Shown: in pieces, positions 9,038 through 18,915 of the stretch
How positions within the stretch are numbered: the stretch's first letter is position 1
Layout of the letters: each line of letters begins with the position of its first letter
Assembly: GCF_021568695.1 (NCBI RefSeq)
Contig: NZ_JAKGTI010000002.1
Span: 310,001-374,000, forward strand
Origin: Maritalea mediterranea
Lineage (GTDB): Bacteria > Pseudomonadota > Alphaproteobacteria > Rhizobiales > Devosiaceae
Direction of reading: 5' to 3'
DNA length: 64,000 nucleotides
Made by a program: the position numbers and the translations under genes
The notes under the pieces: model-generated
What the model was told of the DNA's origin: nothing
The model's database searches: none
The model's input: only the letters and a program-made list of their open reading frames with translations

Positions 9038-10452
9038 TATGTCTTCTCACCAATGTATGTGTTGAGTTCATCCGGCAGCGTGGCTGCCCATTGGGTGATG
9101 TTGCCTGCCCCCAGACACACCACATAATCATCTGGCTTCACACGCTCGGAGAGCACTTTGGCCAGATGTTCGGGTCCTTCCAAAATGCGGGCATCACGAT
9201 GGCCTTTCGCCCGCATACGCTCAACAAGCGTTTCATTGGTCACCCCTTCGCGCGGCTGCTCACCCGCTGCAAAAACCGGCGCAACAAGCACCGTGTTCGC
9301 ATCGTTGAAGCATCCGGCAAATTCTTCAAACAAATCGTCCAGTCGCGAATAGCGGTGCGGCTGCATCACCGCGATCACATCGCCTTTCGCAGCGCTACGT
9401 GCGGCGGTCAATACGGATGCGATTTCCACCGGATGGTGAGCATAATCATCAATAATGCGCACACCATTCACCACACCCGTAGTGGTGAAACGCCGCTTCA
9501 CGCCGGAAAAGCCCATCAGACCTTTGCGAATATCTTCTGGCGACACCCCAAGCCGGTTGGCCACCGCGATCGCCGCAGTGGCGTTCAGCGCGTTGTAAAT
9601 GCCCGGCATCGGCAATTCCAAACCATCAATATGGGTCTCGCCCCCTTGGATGCGATGACGGATCACCACATCAAAAACATTATGCCCATTCTCGACGCGC
9701 ACATTTTTCAACAACACGTCTGACTGCGGATTTTGCCCATAAGTGATCACGCGACGGTCAGTGATTTCACCCACCAGCGCCTGCACCACGGGGTGATCCA
9801 TGCACATCACCGCAAAGCCATAAAAGGGCACATTCTCCACAAAGTGGATAAACGCCTTTTTCACCTCGTCAAAAGAGCCATAATGGTCCAGGTGCTCGGG
9901 GTCGACATTGGTCACGACCGCAACGTCGGCCGGCAATTTCACAAAGGTGCCATCGCTCTCGTCCGCTTCAACCACCATCCATTCGCCATCGCCCAGGCGG
10001 GCGTTTGTACCATAGGCATTAATAATCCCGCCATTAATCACCGTGGGGTCCATATTGCCTGCTTCCAACAAGGTGGAAACCAAAGAGGTCGTTGTGGTTT
10101 TACCGTGGGTGCCGCCAATGGCAATTGCGTTCTTAAAGCGCATAATCTCGGCCAACATTTCGGCGCGCCGCACAATCGGCAGCGCCCGCGCCCGCGCTTC
10201 CATCAATTCGGGATTATCTTTCTTGATGGCCGAAGAAATGACCACAACAGCAGCATCTTTGAGGTTTTCAGCGCGCTGGCCAATTTCGACTGCGATGCCT
10301 TTTTCCTGCAGGCGCATGACATTCGGATTCTGGTTCAAATCCGACCCGCGCACCGTATAGCCTTGGTTATGCAACACTTCGGCAATGCCGCTCATCCCGA
10401 TCCCGCCAATGCCCACAAAGTGCACTGGACCAATATTTTGTGGCATTTTCAT
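9037..10452 (-). CDS. murC: UDP-N-acetylmuramate--L-alanine ligase MurC
   Basis: A 471-residue Mur ligase that adds L-Ala to UDP-MurNAc. It shows the Rossmann-like [18 protein letters not shown], the ATP loop [14 protein letters not shown], the EADESDGTF metal-binding motif, [10 protein letters not shown] and MQPHRYSRL in the central and C-terminal domains. ATG 10452 has GGAG seven bases upstream; an in-frame TTG directly before it is too close to that site. It lies 12 bases after murG and overlaps murB by one base. Confidence 0.97.
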   Translation of the reverse strand: MKMPQNIGPVHFVGIGGIGMSGIAEVLHNQGYTVRGSDLNQNPNVMRLQEKGIAVEIGQRAENLKDAAVVVISSAIKKDNPELMEARARALPIVRRAEMLAEIMRFKNAIAIGGTHGKTTTTSLVSTLLEAGNMDPTVINGGIINAYGTNARLGDGEWMVVEADESDGTFVKLPADVAVVTNVDPEHLDHYGSFDEVKKAFIHFVENVPFYGFAVMCMDHPVVQALVGEITDRRVITYGQNPQSDVLLKNVRVENGHNVFDVVIRHRIQGGETHIDGLELPMPGIYNALNATAAIAVANRLGVSPEDIRKGLMGFSGVKRRFTTTGVVNGVRIIDDYAHHPVEIASVLTAARSAAKGDVIAVMQPHRYSRLDDLFEEFAGCFNDANTVLVAPVFAAGEQPREGVTNETLVERMRAKGHRDARILEGPEHLAKVLSERVKPDDYVVCLGAGNITQWAATLPDELNTYIGEKT

Positions 10453-10464
10453 CAATGCTCTCCT

Positions 10465-11556
10465 TTATCCGGCTTTTGCCGTTTGTTCTGTGAGATCGGC
10501 CAAACGCTGAACAGCGTCGGGCATGCCGACATTTTTGGCATTTGTCGCCATTTGTTGCAGTTGCGCAGGGTGCGCCAAAAGCTCGGTGATCTTTGTGGCA
10601 AGTGAATGCGGTGAAAGTGCGGCTTGTTCCATCACCACACCGCCACCCGCTGCTTCCATCCGTTTGGCATTATTCAATTGGTCCTGGTCCAGCGAACCAG
10701 GCAAGGGCACATAAATGGCTGGTCGCCCAATCGCTCCCAACTCAGACACGGTCAATGCACCCGCACGGCAAATCACCAAATGGGATTTGGCCATCAGCCG
10801 CGGCAAATCCTTAAAAAAGGGTGCGGCATCAACATTCACCCGCGTTTGCGCATAAACTTCCGCCATGCGCTGCAAATCCTCTTCCCGACATTGCTGCACC
10901 AACTTCAAACGTGCGCGCAATTCATCTGGCAAAGCCGCAATAGCCCCAGGCAAGACCTGCGAAAATATTTGCGCACCCTGCGAGCCGCCAAACACTGTGA
11001 TCCGCACATCATGCTCAGCGCCCAGCGGAGGATAGGGTATATTGGCGACTTGATGCACCATATCGCGCACCGGATTGCCGGTAATTACCGTTTTATCGCT
11101 AAACCGCTCAGCATATTTGGTATCTTCAAATCCCAACGCCAGCTTTTCGCAGAAACGCACCAACGCTCGGTTCGCGCGCCCCAGCACAGAGTTGGCCTCA
11201 TGCAAAACCCCTGGAATGCCCAACATTGACGCCGCTAAAAAGGGCGGGAAGGTGGGATAGCCACCAAACCCCACAATCGCGTCCGGCTTAATCCGTTTTA
11301 GGGCTTTACGGGCTTTGCGCACCCCGGCCAAAATCGTGAACCCGGCTTTAATCGCTTTAAACGGATGGCGAAAGCTTGGTGTGGCCGCTGGCACAATGAT
11401 GGTTTCAAGGGCGGGGAAGTCACCACCATAATTTTTGGCGCGTGCGTCGGTCATCAAATAGACCGTGTGCCCCCGCCTTAAAAGCTCTTCGGCCAGCGCT
11501 TGGGCGGGAAATAAATGTCCGCCTGTGCCCCCGGCCACCATCACAAATTTGCTCAT
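10465..11556 (-). CDS. murG: UDP-GlcNAc transferase MurG (lipid II synthesis)
   Basis: A 363-residue GT-B glycosyltransferase that converts lipid I to lipid II at the inner face of the membrane. The true N-terminus is MSKFVMVAGGTGGHLFPAQA with the GGTGGH loop; the frame is open for 108 more codons upstream, but these lie inside ftsW and are unrelated to MurG. Other family motifs are VGFGGYPTFPP, LHEANSVLGRANR, VFGGSQGAQIF and the UDP-binding CRAGALTVSELGAIGRP. The ATG overlaps the ftsW stop as ATGA (11553-11556). Confidence 0.97.
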   Translation of the reverse strand: MSKFVMVAGGTGGHLFPAQALAEELLRRGHTVYLMTDARAKNYGGDFPALETIIVPAATPSFRHPFKAIKAGFTILAGVRKARKALKRIKPDAIVGFGGYPTFPPFLAASMLGIPGVLHEANSVLGRANRALVRFCEKLALGFEDTKYAERFSDKTVITGNPVRDMVHQVANIPYPPLGAEHDVRITVFGGSQGAQIFSQVLPGAIAALPDELRARLKLVQQCREEDLQRMAEVYAQTRVNVDAAPFFKDLPRLMAKSHLVICRAGALTVSELGAIGRPAIYVPLPGSLDQDQLNNAKRMEAAGGGVVMEQAALSPHSLATKITELLAHPAQLQQMATNAKNVGMPDAVQRLADLTEQTAKAG

Positions 11557-12725
11557 AATGCTTCTTGCCGTACCGTCAGCCGGGATACCGGCAAGCCTGA
11601 CGGAATGGTCTCCTGTGGTTTTCTGCGGGTCAGCCCTATCAAAAGCCCCATACCAAAAGCAACGGCAATCATCGATGTACCGCCATAAGACACAAAGGGC
11701 AGCGTCATGCCCTTGGGCGGGATAAGGTTCAAGTTCACCGCCAGATTGATCGCTGACTGCACCCCGAATTGAATGGCCAGTGCACTCACCGCCAGCCGCG
11801 CAAACAGATTGCTTTGCTGCTGCGCCAACAATAGCGACCGCACCACGATAAAGGCAATCAAGCTCACAACCACCAAGCAAAACAAAATACCAAACTCCCC
11901 CGCCGCCGCCGAAAACACAAAGTCCGCGTGGGCATCAGGCAAAGAACGTTTGGCGACACCTTCGCCCGGCCCAAGGCCAAACCAGCCGCCCTCCAGCAGA
12001 GATTGCAGCGCTTTTTCCACCTGATAATTGTCACCAGTCTCGGGATTAAAAAACGCATCAAATCGCCGTGTCACGTGCGGAAAGAAAAAATAGGCGCCGG
12101 TGATCGCTGCCAGCGCCATGCCGCCCAACAGAAAGATCAACCACCAGCTGATGCCGGAGATAAACAGCAATCCCGCCCAGGTGAAAATCACCAAAGCCGT
12201 TTGCCCAATATCCGGTTGCAACAGCAATATTCCGACAATCATCACCATCAACATGATGGTCATGGAATGGCCGGGCACATCCTGCAGACGCATTTTCTCA
12301 GAAATCAGCCATGCCGCCATCACCGCGAATGCGGGCTTCACAAACTCGATGGGCTGAAAAGAAAAGCCGCCAAGGGAAATCCAACGCTGCGACCCCTTTG
12401 CCTCGTAGCCCACCAGCAAGGTGCCCGCCAAAGCCACCAGGCCAAACGCCAGCACCAGCAAGGCCGCCTGTCGCGCCATGCGCGGGGTGAGAAAACTCCC
12501 CATAATCAACACGATCGTTGCCGGCAGCAAAAAGAAGATGTGGCGCACGATAAAGTGCCATTCGCTCAAGCCAAGGCGAGAGGCCACGGCCGGGCTGGCG
12601 GCAAAGGACATAATCACCCCTGCCCCCATCAAGGCAAAAAAGGCAGCCAGTAGCGGCCGATCAACCGTCCACCACCATTCCGCCAAGGGGGTTTTACGCT
12701 CTCGTGAAAACTCGCGGGAAAACAT
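11553..12725 (-). CDS. ftsW: Septal peptidoglycan glycosyltransferase FtsW
   Basis: A 390-residue SEDS-family polytopic membrane protein that polymerises lipid II with FtsI. About ten hydrophobic helices are visible. SEDS motifs include KGSQRWISLGGFSFQPIEFVK, the DAHADFVFSAAAGEFG loop with the functionally important Asp, and the C-terminal PPKGMTLPFVSYGGTSM. ATG 12725 is preferred to the TTG just before it. In most relatives murD precedes this gene; here the 113 bases between ftsW and mraY hold no ORF. Confidence 0.96.
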   Translation of the reverse strand: MFSREFSRERKTPLAEWWWTVDRPLLAAFFALMGAGVIMSFAASPAVASRLGLSEWHFIVRHIFFLLPATIVLIMGSFLTPRMARQAALLVLAFGLVALAGTLLVGYEAKGSQRWISLGGFSFQPIEFVKPAFAVMAAWLISEKMRLQDVPGHSMTIMLMVMIVGILLLQPDIGQTALVIFTWAGLLFISGISWWLIFLLGGMALAAITGAYFFFPHVTRRFDAFFNPETGDNYQVEKALQSLLEGGWFGLGPGEGVAKRSLPDAHADFVFSAAAGEFGILFCLVVVSLIAFIVVRSLLLAQQQSNLFARLAVSALAIQFGVQSAINLAVNLNLIPPKGMTLPFVSYGGTSMIAVAFGMGLLIGLTRRKPQETIPSGLPVSRLTVRQEAL

Positions 12726-12838
12726 CAAATGCCATCACCAAATCAGTACTGTTACTCTAGGTGAATAAAGTTACACCAAAAGTGGTTACCAACTCGCAAC
12801 CATTTGCCGTTTGGTAAAGAAAATGATGATGTTTTTGC
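12726..12838 (-). other. mraY-ftsW gap where murD is expected
   Basis: This 113-base gap has no open frame related to MurD and no recognisable remnant. It is the largest break in an otherwise overlapping gene string, and its AT-rich sequence could hold a promoter for ftsW and the genes after it. No specific -35/-10 pair could be assigned. Confidence 0.5.
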
Positions 12839-13924
12839 TTAACGGAGCTTTAAGGAGCTCAGGCCAACCATAGCCAACACAAAGGCTATAATCCAAAAGC
12901 GGATCACGATTTGACTTTCGGTCCACCCCAAATGCTCAAAATGGTGATGGATTGGCGCCATCTTGAAGATGCGCTTGCCCGTGGTCTTGAATGAAATAAC
13001 CTGAACAATAACCGATACGGTCTCCAGCACGAACAGCCCGCCAATAATGGCCAGCACAATTTCGTGCTTTGTCGCCACCGCAATCGCCCCCAGCATGCCG
13101 CCCAAAGCCAGTGAACCCGTATCGCCCATAAAAATGGAGGCCGGCGGCGCATTAAACCACAAAAAGCCCAATCCGGCGCCAATCAACGCCCCACAGAGCA
13201 CTGCCAGTTCACCAGTGCCCGGCACAAAATTGATGAGCAGATAATTAGCGAAAATTTCGTTGCCGACCAGATAGGCAATCAAGCCGAAGGACCCGGCAGC
13301 AATCATCACTGGCACAATCGCAAGCCCGTCCAACCCATCGGTCAAATTCACGGAATTGCCCGCTGAGACAATGACAAACGCTCCAAAAATCACAAAGAAC
13401 CAGCCCAGGTCGAGCATAAAATCTTTGATGAAGGGAAAGGCCAAAGATGTCGAAAAGGGCGTTTCGCCCAATTGTGCCACAAAGAAACAGGCAATGCCTG
13501 AAATCGCCGCCTCCAACGCCAAACGTTGCCGCCCGCCAAACCCGTTGTTGGTGGCTTTAGATACCTTCAGATAATCGTCATAAAAACCGATGGCCCCGAA
13601 CCCGACGGTGACGCCCAACACAATCCAAACATAGGGGTTGGTAAGATTAGCCCACAACAGGGTCGAAGCGGTTAAGGACAAAAGGATCATCAGGCCACCC
13701 ATCGTCGGCGTGCCCTTTTTCGTGATCAGGTGGCTGGCCGGGCCGTCCTCGCGGATTGGCTGACCGTGCCCCTGGCGAATACGCAATGAATTGATCAGTT
13801 GCGGACCAAACAAAAACACGAAGAATAAGGCCGTGATGGTGGCGCCACCCGTGCGGAAGGTGAGATAGCGAAACACATTAAACGGCGCAAACACATCGCC
13901 AAATTGCTGCAAAAAATAGAACAT
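12839..13924 (-). CDS. mraY: Phospho-N-acetylmuramoyl-pentapeptide transferase MraY
   Basis: A 361-residue polytopic membrane enzyme that transfers phospho-MurNAc-pentapeptide to undecaprenyl phosphate, giving lipid I. Family signatures are [22 protein letters not shown] with the catalytic Asp pair, [29 protein letters not shown], and the C-terminal [16 protein letters not shown] with the HHH motif. Ten membrane segments fit the hydrophobic pattern. It lies 26 bases after murF. Confidence 0.98.
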   Translation of the reverse strand: MFYFLQQFGDVFAPFNVFRYLTFRTGGATITALFFVFLFGPQLINSLRIRQGHGQPIREDGPASHLITKKGTPTMGGLMILLSLTASTLLWANLTNPYVWIVLGVTVGFGAIGFYDDYLKVSKATNNGFGGRQRLALEAAISGIACFFVAQLGETPFSTSLAFPFIKDFMLDLGWFFVIFGAFVIVSAGNSVNLTDGLDGLAIVPVMIAAGSFGLIAYLVGNEIFANYLLINFVPGTGELAVLCGALIGAGLGFLWFNAPPASIFMGDTGSLALGGMLGAIAVATKHEIVLAIIGGLFVLETVSVIVQVISFKTTGKRIFKMAPIHHHFEHLGWTESQIVIRFWIIAFVLAMVGLSSLKLR

Positions 13925-13950
13925 GTCTCGGCTTTATCCTTTTTACGCGC

Positions 13951-15363
13951 TTATTCTTCGGTCGGCGGCCACTTTTTGCGGCACGCTTCCACCAGCGCCC
14001 CTAAACCAATCCCGTTTGACCCTTTGACCATAATTAAATCGCCCGGTGCAAGCCAATTTGACAGTTTTGGTAAAACCTCATTCTGGTTTTCCACCCAGTC
14101 CACAGGCAAATGATCGACCACGGCATCAAAGAGATGTCTCATCATCGGGCCCACCAGCAAGACTTGATCCGGCGCCAGTTTGATCAATGGCTCGGCCAAA
14201 GATCTGTGCAGATTTGCACTCTCTTCACCCAGTTCCAACATATCGCCGAGCACCACGCAATTGCGTCCTTGGTGTTGATTGCGCGCCAGCGTATCAATTG
14301 CCGCCAGCATTGAAGCCGGGTTTGCGTTATAGCTTTCATCAACCAGCGTGATGTGGCCATCGGCAATGGGGAGTTTTGCAACCTCTCCCCGTCCGGACGC
14401 TGCATGATAATGGCCCAAGGCCCACAGCAAATCATCCTGCGCAATGCCAAGCTTTCGACCAATCAAATAGGCACATGCGGCGTTGGCCAAAGCGTGTGCG
14501 CCCAATTGCGGCACATCAAGATGCCCGGCCTCATCCTTCCAACCAAAGCCACATCCAATATGTCCATTGTGCAAGTGCGGCTCGCCCAACACCAGGTCAG
14601 CTTGGGCGGCAAATCCAAAGGTCGTCACATCTGTAAAACCTAGGCCGGCAGCGCGGCCCCGCAAGTAATCCACATAGTCATGATCGGCACCCAAAAGAAT
14701 ACTGCCACCTGACTGAAGCCCCTCAAATATTTCCGCCTTGGCGTCTGCAATCCCTTGAAGATTCTGAAAGTTTTCAAGATGAGCCGGTGCAATTTTGGTG
14801 ATCACGGCGAGATGAGGTGACACCAGCTTCACCAGCGGCCGGATTTCGTTTTCGTGGCTCATGCCCAACTCAAAAACAGCAAACTCGGTGTCCGCCGGCA
14901 TGCGCGCCAGCATGAGCGGCACGCCCCAGTGATTATTGAATGATTTGATGGAGAAATGCGTCTTGCCGAACTGCTCAAGTGTAATGCGAATGGCCTCCTT
15001 GGTGGAGGTTTTACCCACACTGCCGGTGACGGCAATGACCTTACCTTGCATCCGCTGGCGCGCCGCGACACCGAGGTGCTCAAGCCCCTCAAGCGCATCC
15101 GTCACGACAATCAACTGCTCCATTTCCGGGTGATCCTGCGCAAAACCAGCACTCACCAAAGCAGCAATCGCCCCCTGCTCCAGCGCTTTGGCCACAAAGT
15201 CATGGCCATCAAACCGGTCCCCCTTGATGGCGACAAACAGTTCGCCCGCACCAATAGTGCGGCTATCGATCGACACCCCTGTTATGGGCAAGCCCACGTC
15301 AAGACCCGTGGCGCGCCCGTCGGTTGCCTGACAAATCTCATCAATGGTCCACAGCTGGGTCAC
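13951..15363 (-). CDS. murF: UDP-MurNAc-tripeptide--D-Ala-D-Ala ligase MurF
   Basis: A 470-residue Mur ligase that adds the D-Ala-D-Ala made by Ddl. It shows the Mur N-terminal domain (ITGVSIDSRTIGAGELFVAI), the ATP loop AVTGSVGKTSTKEAI, FNNHWGVPLMLARMP, the DESYNANPASMLAAI motif specific to MurF and the C-terminal VMVKGSNGIGLG-like end. The start is a GTG that overlaps the murE stop as GTGA (15360-15363), so it is probably read by coupled translation. Confidence 0.97.
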   Translation of the reverse strand: MTQLWTIDEICQATDGRATGLDVGLPITGVSIDSRTIGAGELFVAIKGDRFDGHDFVAKALEQGAIAALVSAGFAQDHPEMEQLIVVTDALEGLEHLGVAARQRMQGKVIAVTGSVGKTSTKEAIRITLEQFGKTHFSIKSFNNHWGVPLMLARMPADTEFAVFELGMSHENEIRPLVKLVSPHLAVITKIAPAHLENFQNLQGIADAKAEIFEGLQSGGSILLGADHDYVDYLRGRAAGLGFTDVTTFGFAAQADLVLGEPHLHNGHIGCGFGWKDEAGHLDVPQLGAHALANAACAYLIGRKLGIAQDDLLWALGHYHAASGRGEVAKLPIADGHITLVDESYNANPASMLAAIDTLARNQHQGRNCVVLGDMLELGEESANLHRSLAEPLIKLAPDQVLLVGPMMRHLFDAVVDHLPVDWVENQNEVLPKLSNWLAPGDLIMVKGSNGIGLGALVEACRKKWPPTEE

Positions 15364-16805
15364 TTTGATCCAATGGCTTCCAAAATTACATCATGGTCCG
15401 AAAAGTCCTGCTTTTCTGTCCCGATGATCTGATAATCCTCATGGCCTTTGCCAGCCACAAGCAACACGTCGCCTTCACCCATCATGTCAAGGCCGGTTTC
15501 GATTGCTCTGCGTCGATCGCCCACATCCATGCAATCAGGCGCGGCTTTGAGCACTTCGTCCCGAATAGCCTGCGGATCTTCGGTGCGTGGATTATCATCG
15601 GTCAAAATCGCCACATCAGCAAATTCAGCAGCGATTTTGCCCATTGGACCACGTTTCCCCTTGTCGCGGTCGCCCCCACAACCGAACACAACGATCAGCT
15701 TGCCCGTCACAAACGGCCGCAAACTTTCCAATGCGGTTTGTAGAGCGTCGGGGGTATGGGAATAGTCCACATAAACGGCGCCGCCATTATGTTCGGCAAC
15801 TTTTTCCAGTCGCCCCTTGGCCCCTTCCAAGCGCTCTAAACTGTCCAACGCATCATGCTTTTCAACGCCCGTCGCCACCGCCATCGCCAAGGCCACCAAA
15901 GCATTGCTCACCTGAAACTTGCCTGCCAATGGCAGCAAAAATTCGACGTCCTCGCCCACGAGACGCCCTTTAACCCGTTGACCATACCCCTCAGGCTCAA
16001 CAGACAGCAGTTCGAAATAGGCACCATTTTCGCCAACAGTCAGCACAGTACCGTTGCGTTCCAACCCAGCCATCATAAAAGGCATCGCCTCATCATCATC
16101 CATATTGATGACGCACGTGCCCCCCTCGGTCAGTAACTCGCGAAACAGTCTTAATTTGGCGTCATGATAGGCTTCCATCGTCTCGTGGTAATCCAGATGG
16201 TCACGCGAAAGATTGGTGAAGCCCACCACACGGAACTTCATCCCATCCAAGCGCCGTTGATCCAGCCCATGGCTGGAGGCCTCAAGTGCGATGTGATCAA
16301 CGCCTTCTTTTTTGAGTTGGTTAAGCTCCCGGTGCAATTCCATCGGCCCAGGCGTCGTCAATTCGCCTTCAATGTGCTTGGTTTTGGTTACGATGCCCAA
16401 TGTGCCAACAGAAGCGGCATTAATGTGGTTATCAATCCAGATCTGGCGTAGAAACGACACAACAGACGTCTTGCCATTGGTGCCGGTTACGGCCACCGGA
16501 TAAGCAGGCTGTGGCTCGTTTACACGGCGCGCCGCCCGGGCATAGGCCGCCCGCACATCGTTCACCAAATAGATCGGGACACCGGGATTAAACTCCAACC
16601 CGCGGTCTGTGACGATGGCGACAGCCCCTAGGCGCACCACATCCTTTGCAAATTCGTTGCCGTGCACATTTTCACCAGGCAGCGCGAAAAAAGCGTCGCC
16701 TTTGGTAATTTTGCGGGAATCTGAGGTCACGCCTTCAACATCAAGATCCATAAATTCCTGAGAGCTCTCGGCACCGACCAAAAGCTTTTTAATGGAAAAG
16801 CTCAT
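15360..16805 (-). CDS. murE: UDP-MurNAc-dipeptide--meso-diaminopimelate ligase MurE
   Basis: 481 residues. It shows the Mur ligase N-domain (VTSDSRKITKGDAFFALPG), the ATP loop VAVTGTNGKTSVVSFLRQ, the TTPGPMELH and SSHGLDQRRLDG segments, and VDYSHTPDALQTAL. The motif DDNPRTEDP corresponds to the DNPR signature of meso-DAP-adding MurE enzymes, so the third residue of the stem peptide should be meso-diaminopimelate. It overlaps ftsI and murF by four bases each (ATGA and GTGA). Confidence 0.97.
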   Translation of the reverse strand: MSFSIKKLLVGAESSQEFMDLDVEGVTSDSRKITKGDAFFALPGENVHGNEFAKDVVRLGAVAIVTDRGLEFNPGVPIYLVNDVRAAYARAARRVNEPQPAYPVAVTGTNGKTSVVSFLRQIWIDNHINAASVGTLGIVTKTKHIEGELTTPGPMELHRELNQLKKEGVDHIALEASSHGLDQRRLDGMKFRVVGFTNLSRDHLDYHETMEAYHDAKLRLFRELLTEGGTCVINMDDDEAMPFMMAGLERNGTVLTVGENGAYFELLSVEPEGYGQRVKGRLVGEDVEFLLPLAGKFQVSNALVALAMAVATGVEKHDALDSLERLEGAKGRLEKVAEHNGGAVYVDYSHTPDALQTALESLRPFVTGKLIVVFGCGGDRDKGKRGPMGKIAAEFADVAILTDDNPRTEDPQAIRDEVLKAAPDCMDVGDRRRAIETGLDMMGEGDVLLVAGKGHEDYQIIGTEKQDFSDHDVILEAIGSK

Positions 16806-18520
16806 ATTTCCCCCAAATCGCGCAACTCTACTGGCACCAGCCGCGCATCTATTTCTGGATCATGGTTTGGCATGACCCCCAACATCGGGGCAACCTTTTC
16901 CACAATCCGACCTGTTACTTCACCTGCGTTCCACGCCGCTGTGCGGCCGCTTTGTTCGTTCTCTCGTTTCGGCTCATCCACCAAAATCACCATGGCATAT
17001 TTTGGCGCATCCATGGGAAATGCAGAGGCAAACACAGCGAGACTTTTTTCCCGAGAATAACGACCATCCACAACCTTTTCAGCAGTGCCGGTCTTACCCC
17101 CTACGCGATAGCCATCTGGCGCGGCCTTACGACCGGAGCCTTCCAGCGCATTTAACCGCATCAAATACCGAATATAGTTACTGGTTCGTTCACTCACGAC
17201 CTGTTTTGACGAAGAAAGTGCCGCAATTTCATCGCGCGGGAACAAGGTGGGCTCTACATAATTACCGCCATTGACCAAGGCACTGATTGCCGTAACCAAT
17301 TGCAACGGCGTCACAGAAAAGCCATGTCCGAACGAGGCCGTGGCCGCCTCCACTTCTCCAAAACTATTCGAAATCTGAGCGGATGTGCGCTCAGGCAGTT
17401 CAATCACGGGCGCGCCTTCAAAACCCATTTTACCGAGAAAATCGCGATAGGCCTCTTTCCCGATCACCTGCATCATTTTGATGGTCCCGATATTAGAGGA
17501 ATATTTGAAGACCTCCGGCACGGTTAAAACCCGATTCTTGCCGTGAAAATCGCCAATGGAATAGCGCCCGAAGCGCACCGGTTTGGTTGCATCGAATTCG
17601 TCGGTAATCCGCACCAATCCGCTGTCCAGCGCGGCGGCCATCGTCATGGTCTTAAATACAGACCCCAGTTCGAACTTGCCCGCTGTAATCCGGTTTAATC
17701 GCCCCTCTTCCAACGCTGTTGCGGGTTCATTGGGGTCAAAGTCTGGCAAGCTGGCCAGGGCGATGATTTCCCCGGTTTGCACATTCATCATAACGCCGGC
17801 GGCAGCGATAGCCTGATAACGGTCCAGCGCGTCCTTCAGTTGGTTGTGCATAATGTGCTGCACGCGCAAATCGATCGACAAATTGACCGGCTGCAAGGAC
17901 CGATTGCGCGCCAGCCCCAGCTCTTGCAACAACGCCACATCCTGGCTGTCCAGATATCGTTCAATACCGGCAATGCCCACATTATCCACATTCACGGCCC
18001 CAAGGATATGGGACGCTACCGCACCGCCGGGATAGAAACGGCGACTTTCGGTCACAAAATCAACGCCGGGAATGCCCAGGCGCAAAATCCGCTCTTTTTG
18101 CTGTGGGGTCAATTCGCGTTCCAGCCAAACAAAACCTTCGTCTCCATCCAGTCGATCACGCAGCCATTTGCGGTCAAGATGCGGTAATTCCACGCTCAAC
18201 GCATCTACCGCTTCATCCAAATCCACAATGCGCCGCGGCTCAGCAAAAAGGCTGGGCACTTGAATATCCACCGCCAATTGCCGCCCATTGCGATCAAGAA
18301 TTTCCGGTCGGGTCGCGGTCAAAGCTGGACGTTCCTGCCCCGCATTGTTCTGTGCGACCTCAGTATTGGCAATATTGATTAGCCTTGCCCCCACAACGCC
18401 AAACAGCAGCAAGGCAACCACCAAGGCCAGCCGGATTCGGCTGTGGGTCATGTGGCCCCGCGCCTTGCGTGCCCCCTCAAGGGTGATGGTAGAGCTATGG
18501 GTCGTGCCTAAATCACTCAT
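16802..18520 (-). CDS. ftsI: Septal transpeptidase FtsI (PBP3)
   Basis: A 572-residue class B penicillin-binding protein that crosslinks septal peptidoglycan with FtsW. It has a cytoplasmic N-terminus, one membrane anchor (ALVVALLLFGVVGARLI, about 32-48), the PBP dimerisation domain beginning RPEILDRNGRQLA, and a transpeptidase domain with S287-V-F-K290, S341-S-N343 and K476-T-G478. All three catalytic motifs are intact. It overlaps ftsL upstream and murE downstream by four bases each. Confidence 0.97.
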   Translation of the reverse strand: MSDLGTTHSSTITLEGARKARGHMTHSRIRLALVVALLLFGVVGARLINIANTEVAQNNAGQERPALTATRPEILDRNGRQLAVDIQVPSLFAEPRRIVDLDEAVDALSVELPHLDRKWLRDRLDGDEGFVWLERELTPQQKERILRLGIPGVDFVTESRRFYPGGAVASHILGAVNVDNVGIAGIERYLDSQDVALLQELGLARNRSLQPVNLSIDLRVQHIMHNQLKDALDRYQAIAAAGVMMNVQTGEIIALASLPDFDPNEPATALEEGRLNRITAGKFELGSVFKTMTMAAALDSGLVRITDEFDATKPVRFGRYSIGDFHGKNRVLTVPEVFKYSSNIGTIKMMQVIGKEAYRDFLGKMGFEGAPVIELPERTSAQISNSFGEVEAATASFGHGFSVTPLQLVTAISALVNGGNYVEPTLFPRDEIAALSSSKQVVSERTSNYIRYLMRLNALEGSGRKAAPDGYRVGGKTGTAEKVVDGRYSREKSLAVFASAFPMDAPKYAMVILVDEPKRENEQSGRTAAWNAGEVTGRIVEKVAPMLGVMPNHDPEIDARLVPVELRDLGEI

Positions 18521-18915
18521 GGGCGGCGCTCCGGCGGGGTAATGGTGGGCAGCTCAGACATTTCATTGGGGTCCACCCCGGCCTCGAGCGACAGCAAAAG
18601 CACTTCCAAACCTTCAGCATCGGGACCATCCGGGCGCATAGGAATATCTTCGATTGTTTTATATTGCTCGGTTTTGATAGGTGCCAAATCCAGAACCGCC
18701 GCATGGCGTTCTACAATTGGCTGCAGTCGACCGGGCTGGTTTAAATAGGCCCAGTCGGCTCTCAGCGTACTCAATTCCTGCGTTTTTTCGGCGATCTCAT
18801 CTTCCAACGTCGAAACCTGGACGCTCAAATCTTCCGCATGATATTTTTGCGCATAGACCAGAATAAGCGCACAAAAGCTGGTGAGCAGCAGGCCAAAATT
18901 AATCCAACGCAGCAT
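18517..18915 (-). CDS. ftsL: Cell division protein FtsL
   Basis: A 132-residue small bitopic protein: short N-terminus, one membrane helix (FGLLLTSFCALILVYAQKY, residues 7-25), then a heptad-like coiled coil (LSVQVSTLEDEIAEKTQEL) and a periplasmic tail. Sequence identity in this family is low. The call rests on this architecture, the RADWAYLNQPGRLQ segment typical of alphaproteobacterial FtsL, and the position between rsmH and ftsI. The start overlaps the rsmH stop by one base (TAATG), and the end overlaps ftsI (ATGA). Confidence 0.92.
   Translation of the reverse strand: MLRWINFGLLLTSFCALILVYAQKYHAEDLSVQVSTLEDEIAEKTQELSTLRADWAYLNQPGRLQPIVERHAAVLDLAPIKTEQYKTIEDIPMRPDGPDAEGLEVLLLSLEAGVDPNEMSELPTITPPERRP

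Noticed and set aside
11557-11880. N-terminal extension of the MurG frame by 108 codons
   Set aside because: It lies inside ftsW in another frame and is Cys/Gly-rich without homology; the ATG at 11556 starts the canonical MurG N-terminus.
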